Below, piece by piece: positions 1-10,300 of a stretch of DNA of 64,000 bases. This DNA is from Strigomonas culicis (lineage: Eukaryota > Euglenozoa > Kinetoplastea > Trypanosomatida > Trypanosomatidae). Both the position numbers and the translations under genes were made by a program. How positions within the stretch are numbered: position 1 is the first letter of the stretch; each line of letters starts with the position of its first letter. The notes under the pieces are model-generated. The model saw only the letters and a program-made list of their open reading frames with translations. It had not been told where the DNA came from and did not search any database. The DNA lies in the NCBI GenBank assembly GCA_000482145.1, contig AUXH01000019.1, positions 1 to 64,000 of the forward strand, given 5' to 3'.

Positions 1-1721
1 CCCCCACCGCGCCCAGTGCCGAGGACGGTCGCACCCCCCTCCAGCGAGATTTTGATAGACTGCTTCTTCTGTTTGAGGGTGATATTAAGCGGGCGGAGGC
101 GATCGCCGACAAGTCGGAGACGTCCGTGCCCTCCTCTGCGGACGCGACCGCGAAGGCGAGGGGGGAGGTGGCGGCGCGCGAAAAGCTGACCTATCGCGTG
201 CCCGCCCGCACGTTCCACGAGCTGCAGGACGAGGCGATGCAGCAGATCTACGAGGCGTGGAACGAGCAGCACGGCGACGAGGCGAACGCTACGTTTGTGT
301 CCACCGACCACACCTCCGAGGCCTTCTCCCTCGCCCTCCAGCTCGCTTGCAGCACACCAGCCGGCGGCGGCGTCTCTGCCATGCCCTTCACACTGGAGGA
401 GATTGCGACGCTCGAGGGCGCCGGTCGGCGCAGCCGCGGCAGCGTGGCGCAGGAGGCGCAGGCGCGCCTGGACCGCTTCATGCGCTCCGTGTACTGGGTG
501 GAGCGCCTCGTCCGCGACGGCATGTTTGTGGCCGAGCTGGGGCGGTTTTTTTTCACGCACCACAAGGCGTTCTTGAAGCACCTCCCCGCGGCGCCGGGCG
601 CGGAGCGGGAGGCCCCGTCCTCCTCCGTCGTGGAGCACTCACACGAGGAGTTCAACGTGTACGCCATCTACTCCGCGAAGGCCTCCGAGGTGCTGTGGCG
701 GCTGCTGATGCGCAAGGTGCAGCACTTCGACGAGGACGAGTTTGCCGAGGCGCTCTACAACACCCCGGTGCTGCCCGAGGACCGGGAGGGCGCCGCGATG
801 GACGGCCCGCAGAACGTGCTCTCCTTCCTCGCGTGGCGGTTCCTTCTCTCCATCAGCGGCTTCGACTCCTTCTTCGCGTGGATGATGGACTACATCGCGG
901 AGGAGTACAACGTCGATCGGGACGCGGACCAGAAGGTCGCGGTCGCCGGTGCGCGCGGGCTGCGAGCGCTGCTGCTTGGCAAGGAGAACCGCAAGGCGCC
1001 CTCGGAGCCCGCGCCGGGGGAGGCGGAGGAGGCGCTGTTCGCCGCGGCGGCAGAAGCCGCGCTCTCCCACGCGCCGGCCTCCGGCGGCGCGGCACTCTCC
1101 CCTGCCGGCGCGTCGCCACCGCCGCGGGCGGAGGCGACCGCGCCGGTGCTGTCCGACTATGTCATGAAGAGCACGCGCCTGCTGCCCTTCCGCAAGAGCA
1201 GCAAGCCGCCGCACTACCTGCCGGAGGACCCCGCCATCACGCACAGCGTGACCTCGCTGCCGCGCGACGTGGACAGCTCCGCCTCCTTCTCCTACCCCAC
1301 GCCGCCGGCCTCCGCGGAGGGTCCGCGGCCGGTGTCGGTGCAGCGCGCGACGGAGGGCCGGCACCTGCCCCCGCTGCGGGAGGGCGGCAGCGCCCCCCCT
1401 GACGGGCAGCGCGCGGCGGCGGACAGGGCGGATGCGGCCGGCGCCGCCGCGGAGAGTGACAAGGCGAAGAAAAAAGCGCCACTGGCTGCAGGCCATCGCG
1501 GCGTCAAAATGACGGCCGCAGCGACAGCAGGCGCCGCGAAGCCAAGCGCGGCCACTGTGCATGCAAGGGGCAGAGCGGGCGGCGCCGCCCCGGCGGCGCG
1601 GGCACCAGCCACGTCCAAGCTGAAGCTGAGCGCCTCCGCACCTGCCACACGAGTGCCTGGCGCGACGGGCGCCGCCGCCTCCGGGGCGGTGAAGCCAAAG
1701 CCGAAGCACGCTAGGCAGTGA
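1..1721 (+). CDS. BART-domain protein (ARL2BP/CFAP36-like), 5' partial
   Basis: The frame is open from the left window edge (first whole codon at position 3) to the TGA at 1719-1721, so the start lies outside the window. The stretch at about 498-930 resembles the BART fold: a helix with VERLVRDGMFV, then HEEFNVYAIY, and a closing segment with FLAWRFLLSISGFDSFFAWMMDYIAEEY that parallels the end of ARL2BP. BART proteins bind the GTP form of ARL2/ARL3 small GTPases and act at the cilium base or in the axoneme (family knowledge). The C-terminal half (after about 960) is a low-complexity Ala/Pro/Ser/Lys tail of very high GC, probably disordered. The GTG at 126 is an internal Val codon, not a start. 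Which BART subfamily this is cannot be settled here. Confidence 0.7.
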   Translation, partial: PTAPSAEDGRTPLQRDFDRLLLLFEGDIKRAEAIADKSETSVPSSADATAKARGEVAAREKLTYRVPARTFHELQDEAMQQIYEAWNEQHGDEANATFVSTDHTSEAFSLALQLACSTPAGGGVSAMPFTLEEIATLEGAGRRSRGSVAQEAQARLDRFMRSVYWVERLVRDGMFVAELGRFFFTHHKAFLKHLPAAPGAEREAPSSSVVEHSHEEFNVYAIYSAKASEVLWRLLMRKVQHFDEDEFAEALYNTPVLPEDREGAAMDGPQNVLSFLAWRFLLSISGFDSFFAWMMDYIAEEYNVDRDADQKVAVAGARGLRALLLGKENRKAPSEPAPGEAEEALFAAAAEAALSHAPASGGAALSPAGASPPPRAEATAPVLSDYVMKSTRLLPFRKSSKPPHYLPEDPAITHSVTSLPRDVDSSASFSYPTPPASAEGPRPVSVQRATEGRHLPPLREGGSAPPDGQRAAADRADAAGAAAESDKAKKKAPLAAGHRGVKMTAAATAGAAKPSAATVHARGRAGGAAPAARAPATSKLKLSASAPATRVPGATGAAASGAVKPKPKHARQ

Positions 1722-2278
1722 GCAGTGGACCTCTTTACACGACACCTCCGCTGGCGTGCATCCCCACTCGCCGCTTCCGTCTTTCATGCGTATTTGGTCA
1801 TGCACGATGTCATAGACTATAATCCAGTACTGTTTGTGTACCATAGTTTGTTCTATATATATATATCTATATATATTGTTTCTCGCCGCTCATGAGATGG
1901 GCGTACTACTTGCATTCATAATAGATACAGTTGTGCAAAGCGTTTTTTTCTTTTTGACTATCTTTCGTTTGAGGAGTGACTGAGGGCCATCGTACAGTGG
2001 TCGTGTTCGTTGTCAAGTGTTTCGGTTCTCGCTGAATCGCTTTTTACCATCGCGATGCTTTCCCTTTCTTTTTTGTTTTTCTCTCCATCTCAGTAGAAGT
2101 TTGTGAATATCCACAATTGAGCGTATACAAAATTTGTTGGAAATTCATTAAGGAAACATATAACCACGGGGGTGTTTTTTGGTCATCTCGTTTATCTGAC
2201 CCTCCCCCTCTTTTCCCTTTTATCCGGTTGTGTGCGCGCGAGCGCCGCTCTCTCCCTTGTGCACGCTGACGGATCTCC
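1722..2278 (+). promoter_or_regulatory. Spacer with 3' UTR and SL acceptor for the 2279 gene
   Basis: AT-rich 3' UTR with a TA-rich microsatellite (1854-1876) and T runs. A pyrimidine tract (about 2200-2225) precedes the likely trans-splice AG at 2241-2242, giving a 5' UTR of about 36 nt. No gene seen. Confidence 0.6.
1854..1876. repeat. TA-rich microsatellite
   Basis: Alternating TA with one TC interruption, in the 3' UTR of the BART gene. Confidence 0.8.
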
Positions 2279-5200
2279 ATGCGACGCGCCGATCCCACCA
2301 CCGCCTCCGTGGTCACGACCTCGTCCCACCGCAGCACCATCGAGCCGCGCGGGCCGCCGGAGTTCAACAAGGAGCACGCGCGTCAGCTTAGCCTCGCGAA
2401 GCGCGGCCGCAACGCCAGCGCGCAGGCGACGCCGCGGCCCGCGGGGGGCGACCACAGCCCCAGCCCCCCGACCGGCGGCGGCGCCTCTCCCGCGCCGGAC
2501 GCGCCCAAGGCGGCGGGGGAGCGCCTCCGAGAGTTCGTCTCCGCGCACGTGACGCCGCTGAAGCGGCACCTGTCCCCCACCCCCGCGCAGCAGCCTAGCA
2601 CGGCGCAGGAGGGGAGGGGCGCCTCCGGCGGCGGCAGCCAGACGCTGAGTGTGCCCATACCTCGCCACCTCGTGCCACCCACGGCAGCCGACCCGTTGAC
2701 GGCGGACACGGGGGAGAGGCGCTCGGCGCCGAACGCGGCCCGTGCGCCGGGCGGTGCGGCGCCTGGCACGGGCGCCACCCCCACCGGCGACGCAACGGCC
2801 CGACCCAACCGCTCTCTGTATGATGACATAGCGAGCCACATCCGCGTGAATGGGATCCTCCTTCTGTGTGCCGTTCTAGCGCTCTCGGTTGTGCTCTGCT
2901 CGCTCATCGTGTCGGACGACGGCGACTACATCCCCGGCTATGTACCTTGGGTGGCGGACGACTCCAGGTCGGACTGCGCGCACCTTGGCGTGGATCGCTT
3001 CATCCCCCAGCTGGAACGGCAGGCAGCGCTCCGCATTCGTAGGGGCGCAAAGGCAGCTGTGGCGGGGCTGGAGAGCGTGTTTCCGTCTGTCGGTCTCATC
3101 ATCGACGATGTGTGCGTGGGAGTTTGTTTTGTGTTCCATTCGTTCAGCGACTACCTTATCACCCCTGTTTGGAATATAGTGTTCCGCCCCAACTTCTTCA
3201 GCAGTGCAATGGAGTGGTGCCATCACGGCATCGAGTGGCTGTACCACATCCCATTTCGTTTATACCACTTTGGGTGGTCGCTGGCGTCCCGCACGCCCGC
3301 GGGCGACGACGCCCCGGCCAAGTCCTCGTACCATCTCTCGCACCGCATCGCCCTTCTGGTGCACCACGCCACGCAGACCGGCAGCAAGATCGCGCGCAAG
3401 TTGGCCAGCGCCGTGCCCTTTCTGGATGCGGACATCGCGTACAAGGGTGCCGCGAGCGGCTCGCCGGCGGCGCCTCATGTGCTAACGCATCATGAGTATA
3501 CGTTGGACGGGGAGCACTGGGCGAGTATTCTGACGCAGTCGCCCGACTACGTGTACTCGGAGGCGCGCAGTGAACTTCTCATCGCCCTCGACGTGAGTGA
3601 TCGCGCCATTTCGCACCTGAAGCTGACCGCCGGCGGCCTTCGCATGTCGTTTGATGTCGACCACGTCTTGGCTGCTGACGACGCGTGGAACGGAACGGCA
3701 CTGACGGCGGAGAAGGCACGGCTCCACAAACAAACCCAAGCAAAACTATCCCAGTATACTTTTCCTGCGATGCATATGATTTACGAACGCCGACGCCCCC
3801 AGAGCAGTGACCGTGCGGCGAAGCCTGGCGCCGCGCCGGACTGTGAGGCAGACATGCGCCGCGTGCGCGAGAGGGCGCAGGCCGCCTGTGACGCGGCGAT
3901 GGAGCGCCAGTGCGAGCAGAGGAGCGCCGCAGGGACGGCGGCGGGCCAGGCGGATTGCGACACGCGGGTCAGCGCCGCCACGAAGGCGGAGCGGGCCGCC
4001 TGTGAACAGGCGCGCTCGACTTTGCTGAGCACGGTGGAGGGGGAAAGGAACGATCTGCGCACGCAGGTGGAGGTGCAATGCGATGAGCGGGTGGCCGAGA
4101 TGACGGCAGCGGATGCTGTTGCCTGCAGCAAACGAGTCAACGCGACACGAGCGGAGGAGCGCACAGCATGCGATAAGGCACGGGCCACTGTGCTGTCCGC
4201 CGCAGAGGAGAAGCAACAACGTGTGCGTGCGGAGTTGCAAGCGCTGTGCGACGAAAAACTGAGTGGGGCCCAGCAAGATTGCACGCGTGAGAAGGAGTCG
4301 CTGACGCGGGCACTGGCGGAGCATGAGGTGACGCTGGCCGCGCAGCAGACCGCAGGTGAAGCGCGAGCGGCACTGGACAAGTCTCACGGTGAGGAGAGGC
4401 AGCATGCGGCGGGGATGATTGAGAATCTCACCGCGTCTCTGGCAAACTGTCAAGCGCTCCATTCGCAGCATGAACGCAGGGAGAAGGACCTCCTAGCAGA
4501 GCTTAAGACTCTGACCCAACAGCAGCAGGCTTCGCAGGAGGCGCTGAGGACACACCAGGAAACACAAATGCACCAACTGCAGGGCGAGCTCAGAGAAAAG
4601 GCAGAAGTGGATATGCACAAGGCCAGCAATGCGCTCAACGAATGCCGTGATCTGGTGGAGAGCAAAACAAGACTCATTCGGAATCTGGAGCAGACCCACG
4701 AGAGGGATCTGACGACCGTCCGGGAGGAAGCGGAGGGCCTTCGTGCGGCGGCCATCGCCGAGGCGGTCGCCGTCGCCTCCAGTGAGGCCCAAGCACTGCA
4801 GAGGGAACTGGAGGCCCAAAAGGTCCAGTGTACCAATGAGGTGGCCAACGTCCAACAGCAACTCGGCGTCGGCACCGCGCGGCTGAGAGAGGAGCTGGAA
4901 GCAAAGAGCAGCTTGCTTCAGAGTCTTGAGGCGCGTCTTTCCAAATCGAGTGCGGGCCACGAGCAGCATCTCGCGCTGCAGGAGCGGCAGGCCGAGGAGC
5001 TCCGCCAGCTGCGGACGGCGCGGCGGGAGGCGGAGGAGCAGCTACAGGCGCAGAGCCGCGCTTGCGAAGCGGCGGCAGCGACAGCCGCGCGAGCGGCGGA
5101 GACGAAGTGTCGCGACGCCCTCGCTGCCTTGACGGCGACCCACGCGAAGGAAGCGGAGACCTCCAAGGAAGCGTGCGACGCAACGTGCACGGCGCAGCTG

Positions 5201-6787
5201 CAGCGGTGCCAGCAGCACGCTGAGTCAGACAGCGAGGCCGCCCGGCAGCAGGAGCGAGCGACGCTGTCCAAACTGTGCGAAGAGAAGGAAGGCGCACTGC
5301 AAAGGGCGGCTGACGGCGAGCTCAGCGCATGCCGGGCGAGGGCGTTGCAGTGCGACCGTCGTATAGAAGAGCGCGTCGCCCATGAGAGCACAGACTTGCA
5401 AGAGGTCATTCGAGTCCTTGAGCGGCTCGCGCAGCGCAACTGCGCTGCGCTCGCGGGGAGCGATAAGAAGCAGTGCGAGCGCCGGGCCGCCGCGTGGGTG
5501 CAGGCGCTGGGGGCCGCGCCGCTGCGGCTGCGCAGCATCGCAGTGGCGCTGGAGGGCCAGCCAGACGTGCTCACCCCCGTGCGGGCCGCCGCGCCGTCGC
5601 CGTGGGTGCGGCGGCTCGTGCTGGTCAGCGGCGTCGGCTTCCTCGCGTCGCTCGGCGCGCTGTACGTGGTCGCGAGGCAGCTGCTGGCGCTGCGCCGGCA
5701 GAACGTTCTCCTCAAGTCGACGACGCTGCAGGCCTCGGCCGCCGTGTCGTCCCACGCGGGCCGGAAGCACTCGAAGAACGGCTTGTACTACACGTCGGAC
5801 CTGTGCCTGGTGGAGCGGACCGCGCGGGACGGCTTCGAGTGCCTCGTGTCGTGGCACATGGCGTGCTGCAACCTCCTGTTGGAGCACGAGGTGCGCTCCA
5901 TGCCCGGGGTGCGGTCCACACTGCGGGGCCCGGGCGAGCCGATCCGCACCGCCCTCTGCGCCGGTGCCGACCATCCCTCACTGGACGACGTCGCGTCCCA
6001 GCACACGCAGACCTTCAGCGACGGAGAGCCCCCGCGCCCGGCGGACTGGGCGCAGCTCTCGGCCTGCGCGGGCCGCGGCGTGGACGCCTACTTCGCGATG
6101 ATTGAGTCCTACTACGTGGACCGCCTCGAGGCCGTCACGCGGCAGGCGCTGGTGGAGGAGCAGCTCCGGCAGATGGCGGGTGTGGCGAGCGAGCAACAGG
6201 CGCTTCTGGACACGCAGACCGCCGCGGTGGAAGAGCTGCGGCGGGCCTCCGGGCTGCGCGAGGCGGAGCTGCGCATGGCGCAGCGGCGGCATCGGGTGGA
6301 GGTCGCGCGCCTCGGCGAGGAGGCGGACCGCCGCGTCGAGGCGTTTGCGGCGGAGCGGTCACTCCTACAGGAGCAGGCGGCGCACCTGCGGGAGGAGGCG
6401 CAGCAGGCGCGCCACATGCGCGACCTCCAGTCCGAGATGGTCGCGGTGCTGGAGGAGCAGCTGACGCGACTCTCGCACACGCTGGGGGACATGCGGGGCG
6501 CGCCGCAGCCCTGGGGCGCCCTGGGCGCCGCCCCCGCGCCGGTGGAGGACAGGAGCGGGTTCGAGCAGCGCCTCCACGAGCTGATCAGCAAGGATCGAGA
6601 TGCGCCGCGCGATTTGGAGGCGGAGCTGTGCCCTTCGCGGTCGCGAGATGCAAGCGAGCGCCAGTGGGGCGGCAGCGCCCTCCTGGAGCCTTCCCCCCCA
6701 CAGAGCACCACGCCACGCACGAGGCAAGCGATAGCGCAGAGCGCGGAGCGGTATCTCGCACCAACGAATACTAGTAACCATAACTAA
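2279..6787 (+). CDS. Large coiled-coil membrane protein with Cys-phased repeats, unknown function
   Basis: 1502 aa from ATG 2279 to TAA, the first ATG after the AG at 2241. I do not recognise a family. The N-terminal 185 residues are Pro/Ala/Gly-rich. Residues about 191-212 form a clear transmembrane segment; a weaker hydrophobic stretch lies at about 270-302. From about 520 to 1095 the protein is a long charged coiled coil with regularly placed cysteines; three related units begin at residues 522, 560 and 616, and the latter two share Cys at unit positions 1, 16 and 42. A second transmembrane segment is at about 1109-1138. A Cys/His-containing region (about 1165-1260) and another coiled coil (about 1285-1410) follow. 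The two membrane segments bracketing a rod suggest a scaffold with the coiled coil on one side of a membrane; this is inference. Coding GC is high. Confidence 0.85.
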   Translation: MRRADPTTASVVTTSSHRSTIEPRGPPEFNKEHARQLSLAKRGRNASAQATPRPAGGDHSPSPPTGGGASPAPDAPKAAGERLREFVSAHVTPLKRHLSPTPAQQPSTAQEGRGASGGGSQTLSVPIPRHLVPPTAADPLTADTGERRSAPNAARAPGGAAPGTGATPTGDATARPNRSLYDDIASHIRVNGILLLCAVLALSVVLCSLIVSDDGDYIPGYVPWVADDSRSDCAHLGVDRFIPQLERQAALRIRRGAKAAVAGLESVFPSVGLIIDDVCVGVCFVFHSFSDYLITPVWNIVFRPNFFSSAMEWCHHGIEWLYHIPFRLYHFGWSLASRTPAGDDAPAKSSYHLSHRIALLVHHATQTGSKIARKLASAVPFLDADIAYKGAASGSPAAPHVLTHHEYTLDGEHWASILTQSPDYVYSEARSELLIALDVSDRAISHLKLTAGGLRMSFDVDHVLAADDAWNGTALTAEKARLHKQTQAKLSQYTFPAMHMIYERRRPQSSDRAAKPGAAPDCEADMRRVRERAQAACDAAMERQCEQRSAAGTAAGQADCDTRVSAATKAERAACEQARSTLLSTVEGERNDLRTQVEVQCDERVAEMTAADAVACSKRVNATRAEERTACDKARATVLSAAEEKQQRVRAELQALCDEKLSGAQQDCTREKESLTRALAEHEVTLAAQQTAGEARAALDKSHGEERQHAAGMIENLTASLANCQALHSQHERREKDLLAELKTLTQQQQASQEALRTHQETQMHQLQGELREKAEVDMHKASNALNECRDLVESKTRLIRNLEQTHERDLTTVREEAEGLRAAAIAEAVAVASSEAQALQRELEAQKVQCTNEVANVQQQLGVGTARLREELEAKSSLLQSLEARLSKSSAGHEQHLALQERQAEELRQLRTARREAEEQLQAQSRACEAAAATAARAAETKCRDALAALTATHAKEAETSKEACDATCTAQLQRCQQHAESDSEAARQQERATLSKLCEEKEGALQRAADGELSACRARALQCDRRIEERVAHESTDLQEVIRVLERLAQRNCAALAGSDKKQCERRAAAWVQALGAAPLRLRSIAVALEGQPDVLTPVRAAAPSPWVRRLVLVSGVGFLASLGALYVVARQLLALRRQNVLLKSTTLQASAAVSSHAGRKHSKNGLYYTSDLCLVERTARDGFECLVSWHMACCNLLLEHEVRSMPGVRSTLRGPGEPIRTALCAGADHPSLDDVASQHTQTFSDGEPPRPADWAQLSACAGRGVDAYFAMIESYYVDRLEAVTRQALVEEQLRQMAGVASEQQALLDTQTAAVEELRRASGLREAELRMAQRRHRVEVARLGEEADRRVEAFAAERSLLQEQAAHLREEAQQARHMRDLQSEMVAVLEEQLTRLSHTLGDMRGAPQPWGALGAAPAPVEDRSGFEQRLHELISKDRDAPRDLEAELCPSRSRDASERQWGGSALLEPSPPQSTTPRTRQAIAQSAERYLAPTNTSNHN
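3956..4280 (+). repeat. Two in-frame 56-residue-type coiled-coil repeats
   Basis: Coding repeats within the 2279 gene. Unit A starts at residue 560 (CDTRV) and is 56 residues; unit B starts at 616 (CSKRV). Both have Cys at positions 1, 16 and 42 and shared blocks (AERAACEQARSTLLS versus EERTACDKARATVLS). A shortened unit starts at residue 522. Confidence 0.75.
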
Positions 6788-7323
6788 AAACCACTGTGTG
6801 AAATCCATTTGTTTCTAGCGTTTCTTCCTTTCCCCACAACCCCTCCAAAAAAAGGATATCATTAAAGAATATGGAGATTGCTTTCTTCTCACGTTTTGCT
6901 TTTTTTTTTCTCTTCCTCTTCGTCTTTCAGTTGTAGAAGCGACTTGTGCATTCTCATTGTATCTTCTCTTGTACATATACCCCCTTTCCTTCCTGCTCCT
7001 CCTTTCCCCTCTTCTCCTATGCACCGTGGAGACCATAAGAAGGCCGCGTGTTCATTGTACTGCTGCGTGTGCTTCTCTCACACCTCACTCTTTTCCTTTG
7101 CCCTTCTTCTCTTTCATTTTTCTGTTTTCTGTTGAACGAAGCATTGTATTTTTTTTTCTCAGTTTTTTTTTTTGTATATACATACATTCATATATAAACT
7201 TCTGTTGGACTCGATCCTTTACGAACTTGTATATTTCTCGTTGAAGCGCTTTTACGTTTGTAGAGTTTGATCACCAATACAACAAGGAAGCGTTAGACTT
7301 ACCAATCACCCCACTAGTGGCAC
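6788..7323 (+). promoter_or_regulatory. Spacer with SL acceptor for IFT140
   Basis: T-rich and C-rich spacer, no gene seen. The strongest pyrimidine tract (about 7149-7160) ends at AG 7161-7162 (5' UTR about 161 nt); AGs at 7245-7246 and near 7262 are alternatives, so the exact site is uncertain. Confidence 0.5.
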
Positions 7324-10300
7324 ATGTCTCTCTTCTTTGTCAACAAGCCGAACCATGACGGCGACCTCAACAAGAATCTGATCGAGGTGCACAGCTGTCA
7401 GACGCTCGTCGCGACGGGCTTCAGCAACCCACCGTCTGTGCTCATCACGGACTACGAGGGGGAGCCGCTGGCGACGGTGACCAACCCGAACAAGGAGCTG
7501 AGCGTGGCATCGCTTGCCTGGCACCCGGTGCATCAGGTGCTCATGGTCGGGTGGAGTAACGGCAAGATGAACATGTGGGCGACGGCCTCGCCGGAGAGCC
7601 TGGGCCTCGGCCACGACGCGACCGCGTCGCTGCAGCTGACGGCGAAGGCGGCCACGACGAGCGACGTGGAGGGCGCCGTGCGAGAGCACAACGCCGGCGG
7701 CATCGTGGCGAGCGCGTGGACGACCAACGGCCACTACCTCCTCACGTCGTCGGCGAACAAGTGCGTGGTGCTGTGGGGGCTGGAGCGCACGGTCGCCGAC
7801 AAGACCGCGGCCGTCGTGCAGGTGCTGAAGCCGCTCTGGTCGGTCAGCACGGAGCTGCCCATCACACGCATCTTCCACGTGCCGAGCCGCTCCTCCCTCG
7901 AGGACCCGACGGCGGCGCTCGACGGGTCCTCGCGGGACCTCGACGGCGGCGAGAAGGACGACGACGTCGCCTTTCTGCTGTCGGACGGCGGGCCGAAGCT
8001 GCTGAGCCTGAACGACGCACAGCGACTGGAGGCGGTCGTCACACAATCCGAGCGCATCACGGATGTGCTGTACGACAGGAAGGAGCGCATGCTGGTGCTG
8101 CTCAACGCGAAGCTGCTGCTGGACGCTTTCGCCATTTCGGATGACATCACGGCGACCGTACTGACCCACCAGAAGCTCTCTCTCCCGCCCAACTTGGTGA
8201 CGCCGGACAACGCCGGGATCACGATGGTGTGGGCGGCGCCCGCGGTGGTCGCAATGGCGTGTGGCGACGATCGGCTCCGCGCCTTTGATCTCCGGCACGA
8301 CGACGCCTTCATGATCCCGCTGCCGATGGAGGGCACCCACGTGACCAACATCGCTTCCGACCTCAACAAGAACATACTCACCATCGGGGATGCAGAGGGC
8401 ACGCTGGTGGTGTTTCAGAAGGCGAACGAGGCCAGCGCCGGCGGGCACCCCATCAGCCTGACGGGCAACGCGCTGCCCACGGCGCAGGACCCCGCGCTCG
8501 GATGGGAGGCGTCCGCCACGCACAAGATGGCGGCGCGCATCGACCGCATCGTGTGCACGTCGCTGGGCGACATGATCACCTGCGTGGACGGCAAGCAGCT
8601 GCAGGTGCTGCATGAGACGGTGCGCAAGCGGGACTGGGACGGCGTGGCCGCGGCGACGCAGATCTCGTCGGACATGGTCGTGGTGGAGAGCGTCACCGGC
8701 TGCCAGTGTCTACTGCACAGCAACACGAAGGTCCGCGGCCTGTCCATCTCCTTCCCAATGATCGTCCTGTGGGATGGGACCCAGCTGTTCGTCTACACCA
8801 TCAACGAGGCGACGTCCGAGTTTTCACTGACGCGGTCGGTGCCGACCACGAGCCCCGTCTTCTCCGCCCACCCCGACGGTCTCTTCTATGTCAAGGAAGA
8901 CCGCATCATCTACGCGACGTGGCAGATGGAGCCGCTGGGGCAGCTGGCCTTCACCGAGGCGGAGGGTGCGCCCATGCTGCTCGACGTGATGTGCGACTTT
9001 GTGGTGGCCGTCTCGACGAAGAACGTGTTGCGGCTCGCGAAGGTCTCGTCGCGCGACATGCGCCCTTTGGGCCCGTCGCGGCCGCTCAATCTGTCCGACG
9101 CCACGCTGCTGTACGTCCCGCCGTCTGGCAATCCGCAGGAGATGGAGCAGGTGAAGGCAGACGTGACAGAGCCCGTGACCGTCGTGGCCGCCCGCGTCAA
9201 TGCGCAGGGCCGGCGCGTCGCGCTGATGACCAAGGTGGGCGCGCTAGGCAAGCCGGACTCCCGCATCTGGGTCTTTGACTCGGACACCGACAAGGCGTAC
9301 TGCTACGACTTTGCGGGCCGCTCCGAAATCCCCGATGCTGTGTACTGGAACACGCCGGAGCCGAACGCCAACTCCATTGGGGAGCTGGAGTACCTGCTGC
9401 TCGCCTGCGAGACGCACGAGATCAAGGCCGGCCATCCGGCGGGCCCCGGCGCCGGCAAGGAGAGCGGCGCCGGCGGCGACGGGGACGCGGGCCACCATAA
9501 GGGCCGCCAGCCCCTGCGCCAGGAGGACCTCCCGGGCGCGCTCCCGGACATGCAGAACTTTGCGGAGGCCGCCGAAGGGCGACGCGGGTCGATCGGGGTG
9601 ACGAACTTCTTGGGCAACCGGTCGCACAACCTGGTGACGCTCTTCGCGACCCACAAGGGCCTGGTGCTGCACAACTCCGTGTCGCTGAAGGAGTACCAGA
9701 TCTGCCTCGTCGGCCTGACCATCCCGGACTTCCTGCTGGCCTCCATCAAGATCAACGGGGACCCCACGAACGCGGAGGACTACGTCATTGAGCAGAAGCG
9801 ACTGCGCGACTTTGACGGGCTCAAGTCGGACAAGGACGTGGTGGTGCGCGAGGCGCTCTTGAAGTTCTCCTACTATGCCACCATCGGCAACATGGACGAG
9901 GCGTACCGCTGCATCAAGACGATCAAGAACCCCGCCGCGTGGCACGGACTCGCCCGCATGTGCGTCTCGAACGGACGGCTGGATGTGGCCGCGGTGTGCC
10001 TCGCGACGATGCAGGACGGCGTGGCCGCTCGCCTCCTCCGCGAGTCCAAGGAGGAGCATCCGTACGATAAGAACGTGCAGCTGGCCACGCTGGCGTGCAG
10101 CCTCAAGATGATGGACGAGGCCGAGCACCTACTGAGGCTGTCGCAGCGCTACGACCTGATCACCGATGTGTACTTGGCCTGCGGCAAATTTGAGCAGGCG
10201 CAGCGCCACTCGCAGCGCTTTGATCGCATTCGGATTCGCCCGGTTGCCTACAAGTACGCCCAGTTTATGGAGAGCTTACAAAACATGGACGCTGCCATCA

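Noticed and set aside
639..1844. Long open frame on the minus strand (about 400 codons) opposite the BART gene
   Set aside because: Shadow of a very GC-rich gene: few stop codons arise on the opposite strand. Its product is Arg/Gly/His-rich with no family likeness, and it opposes the direction of every other gene.
7306..8613. Minus-strand open frame opposite IFT140
   Set aside because: Antisense shadow of a recognised gene.
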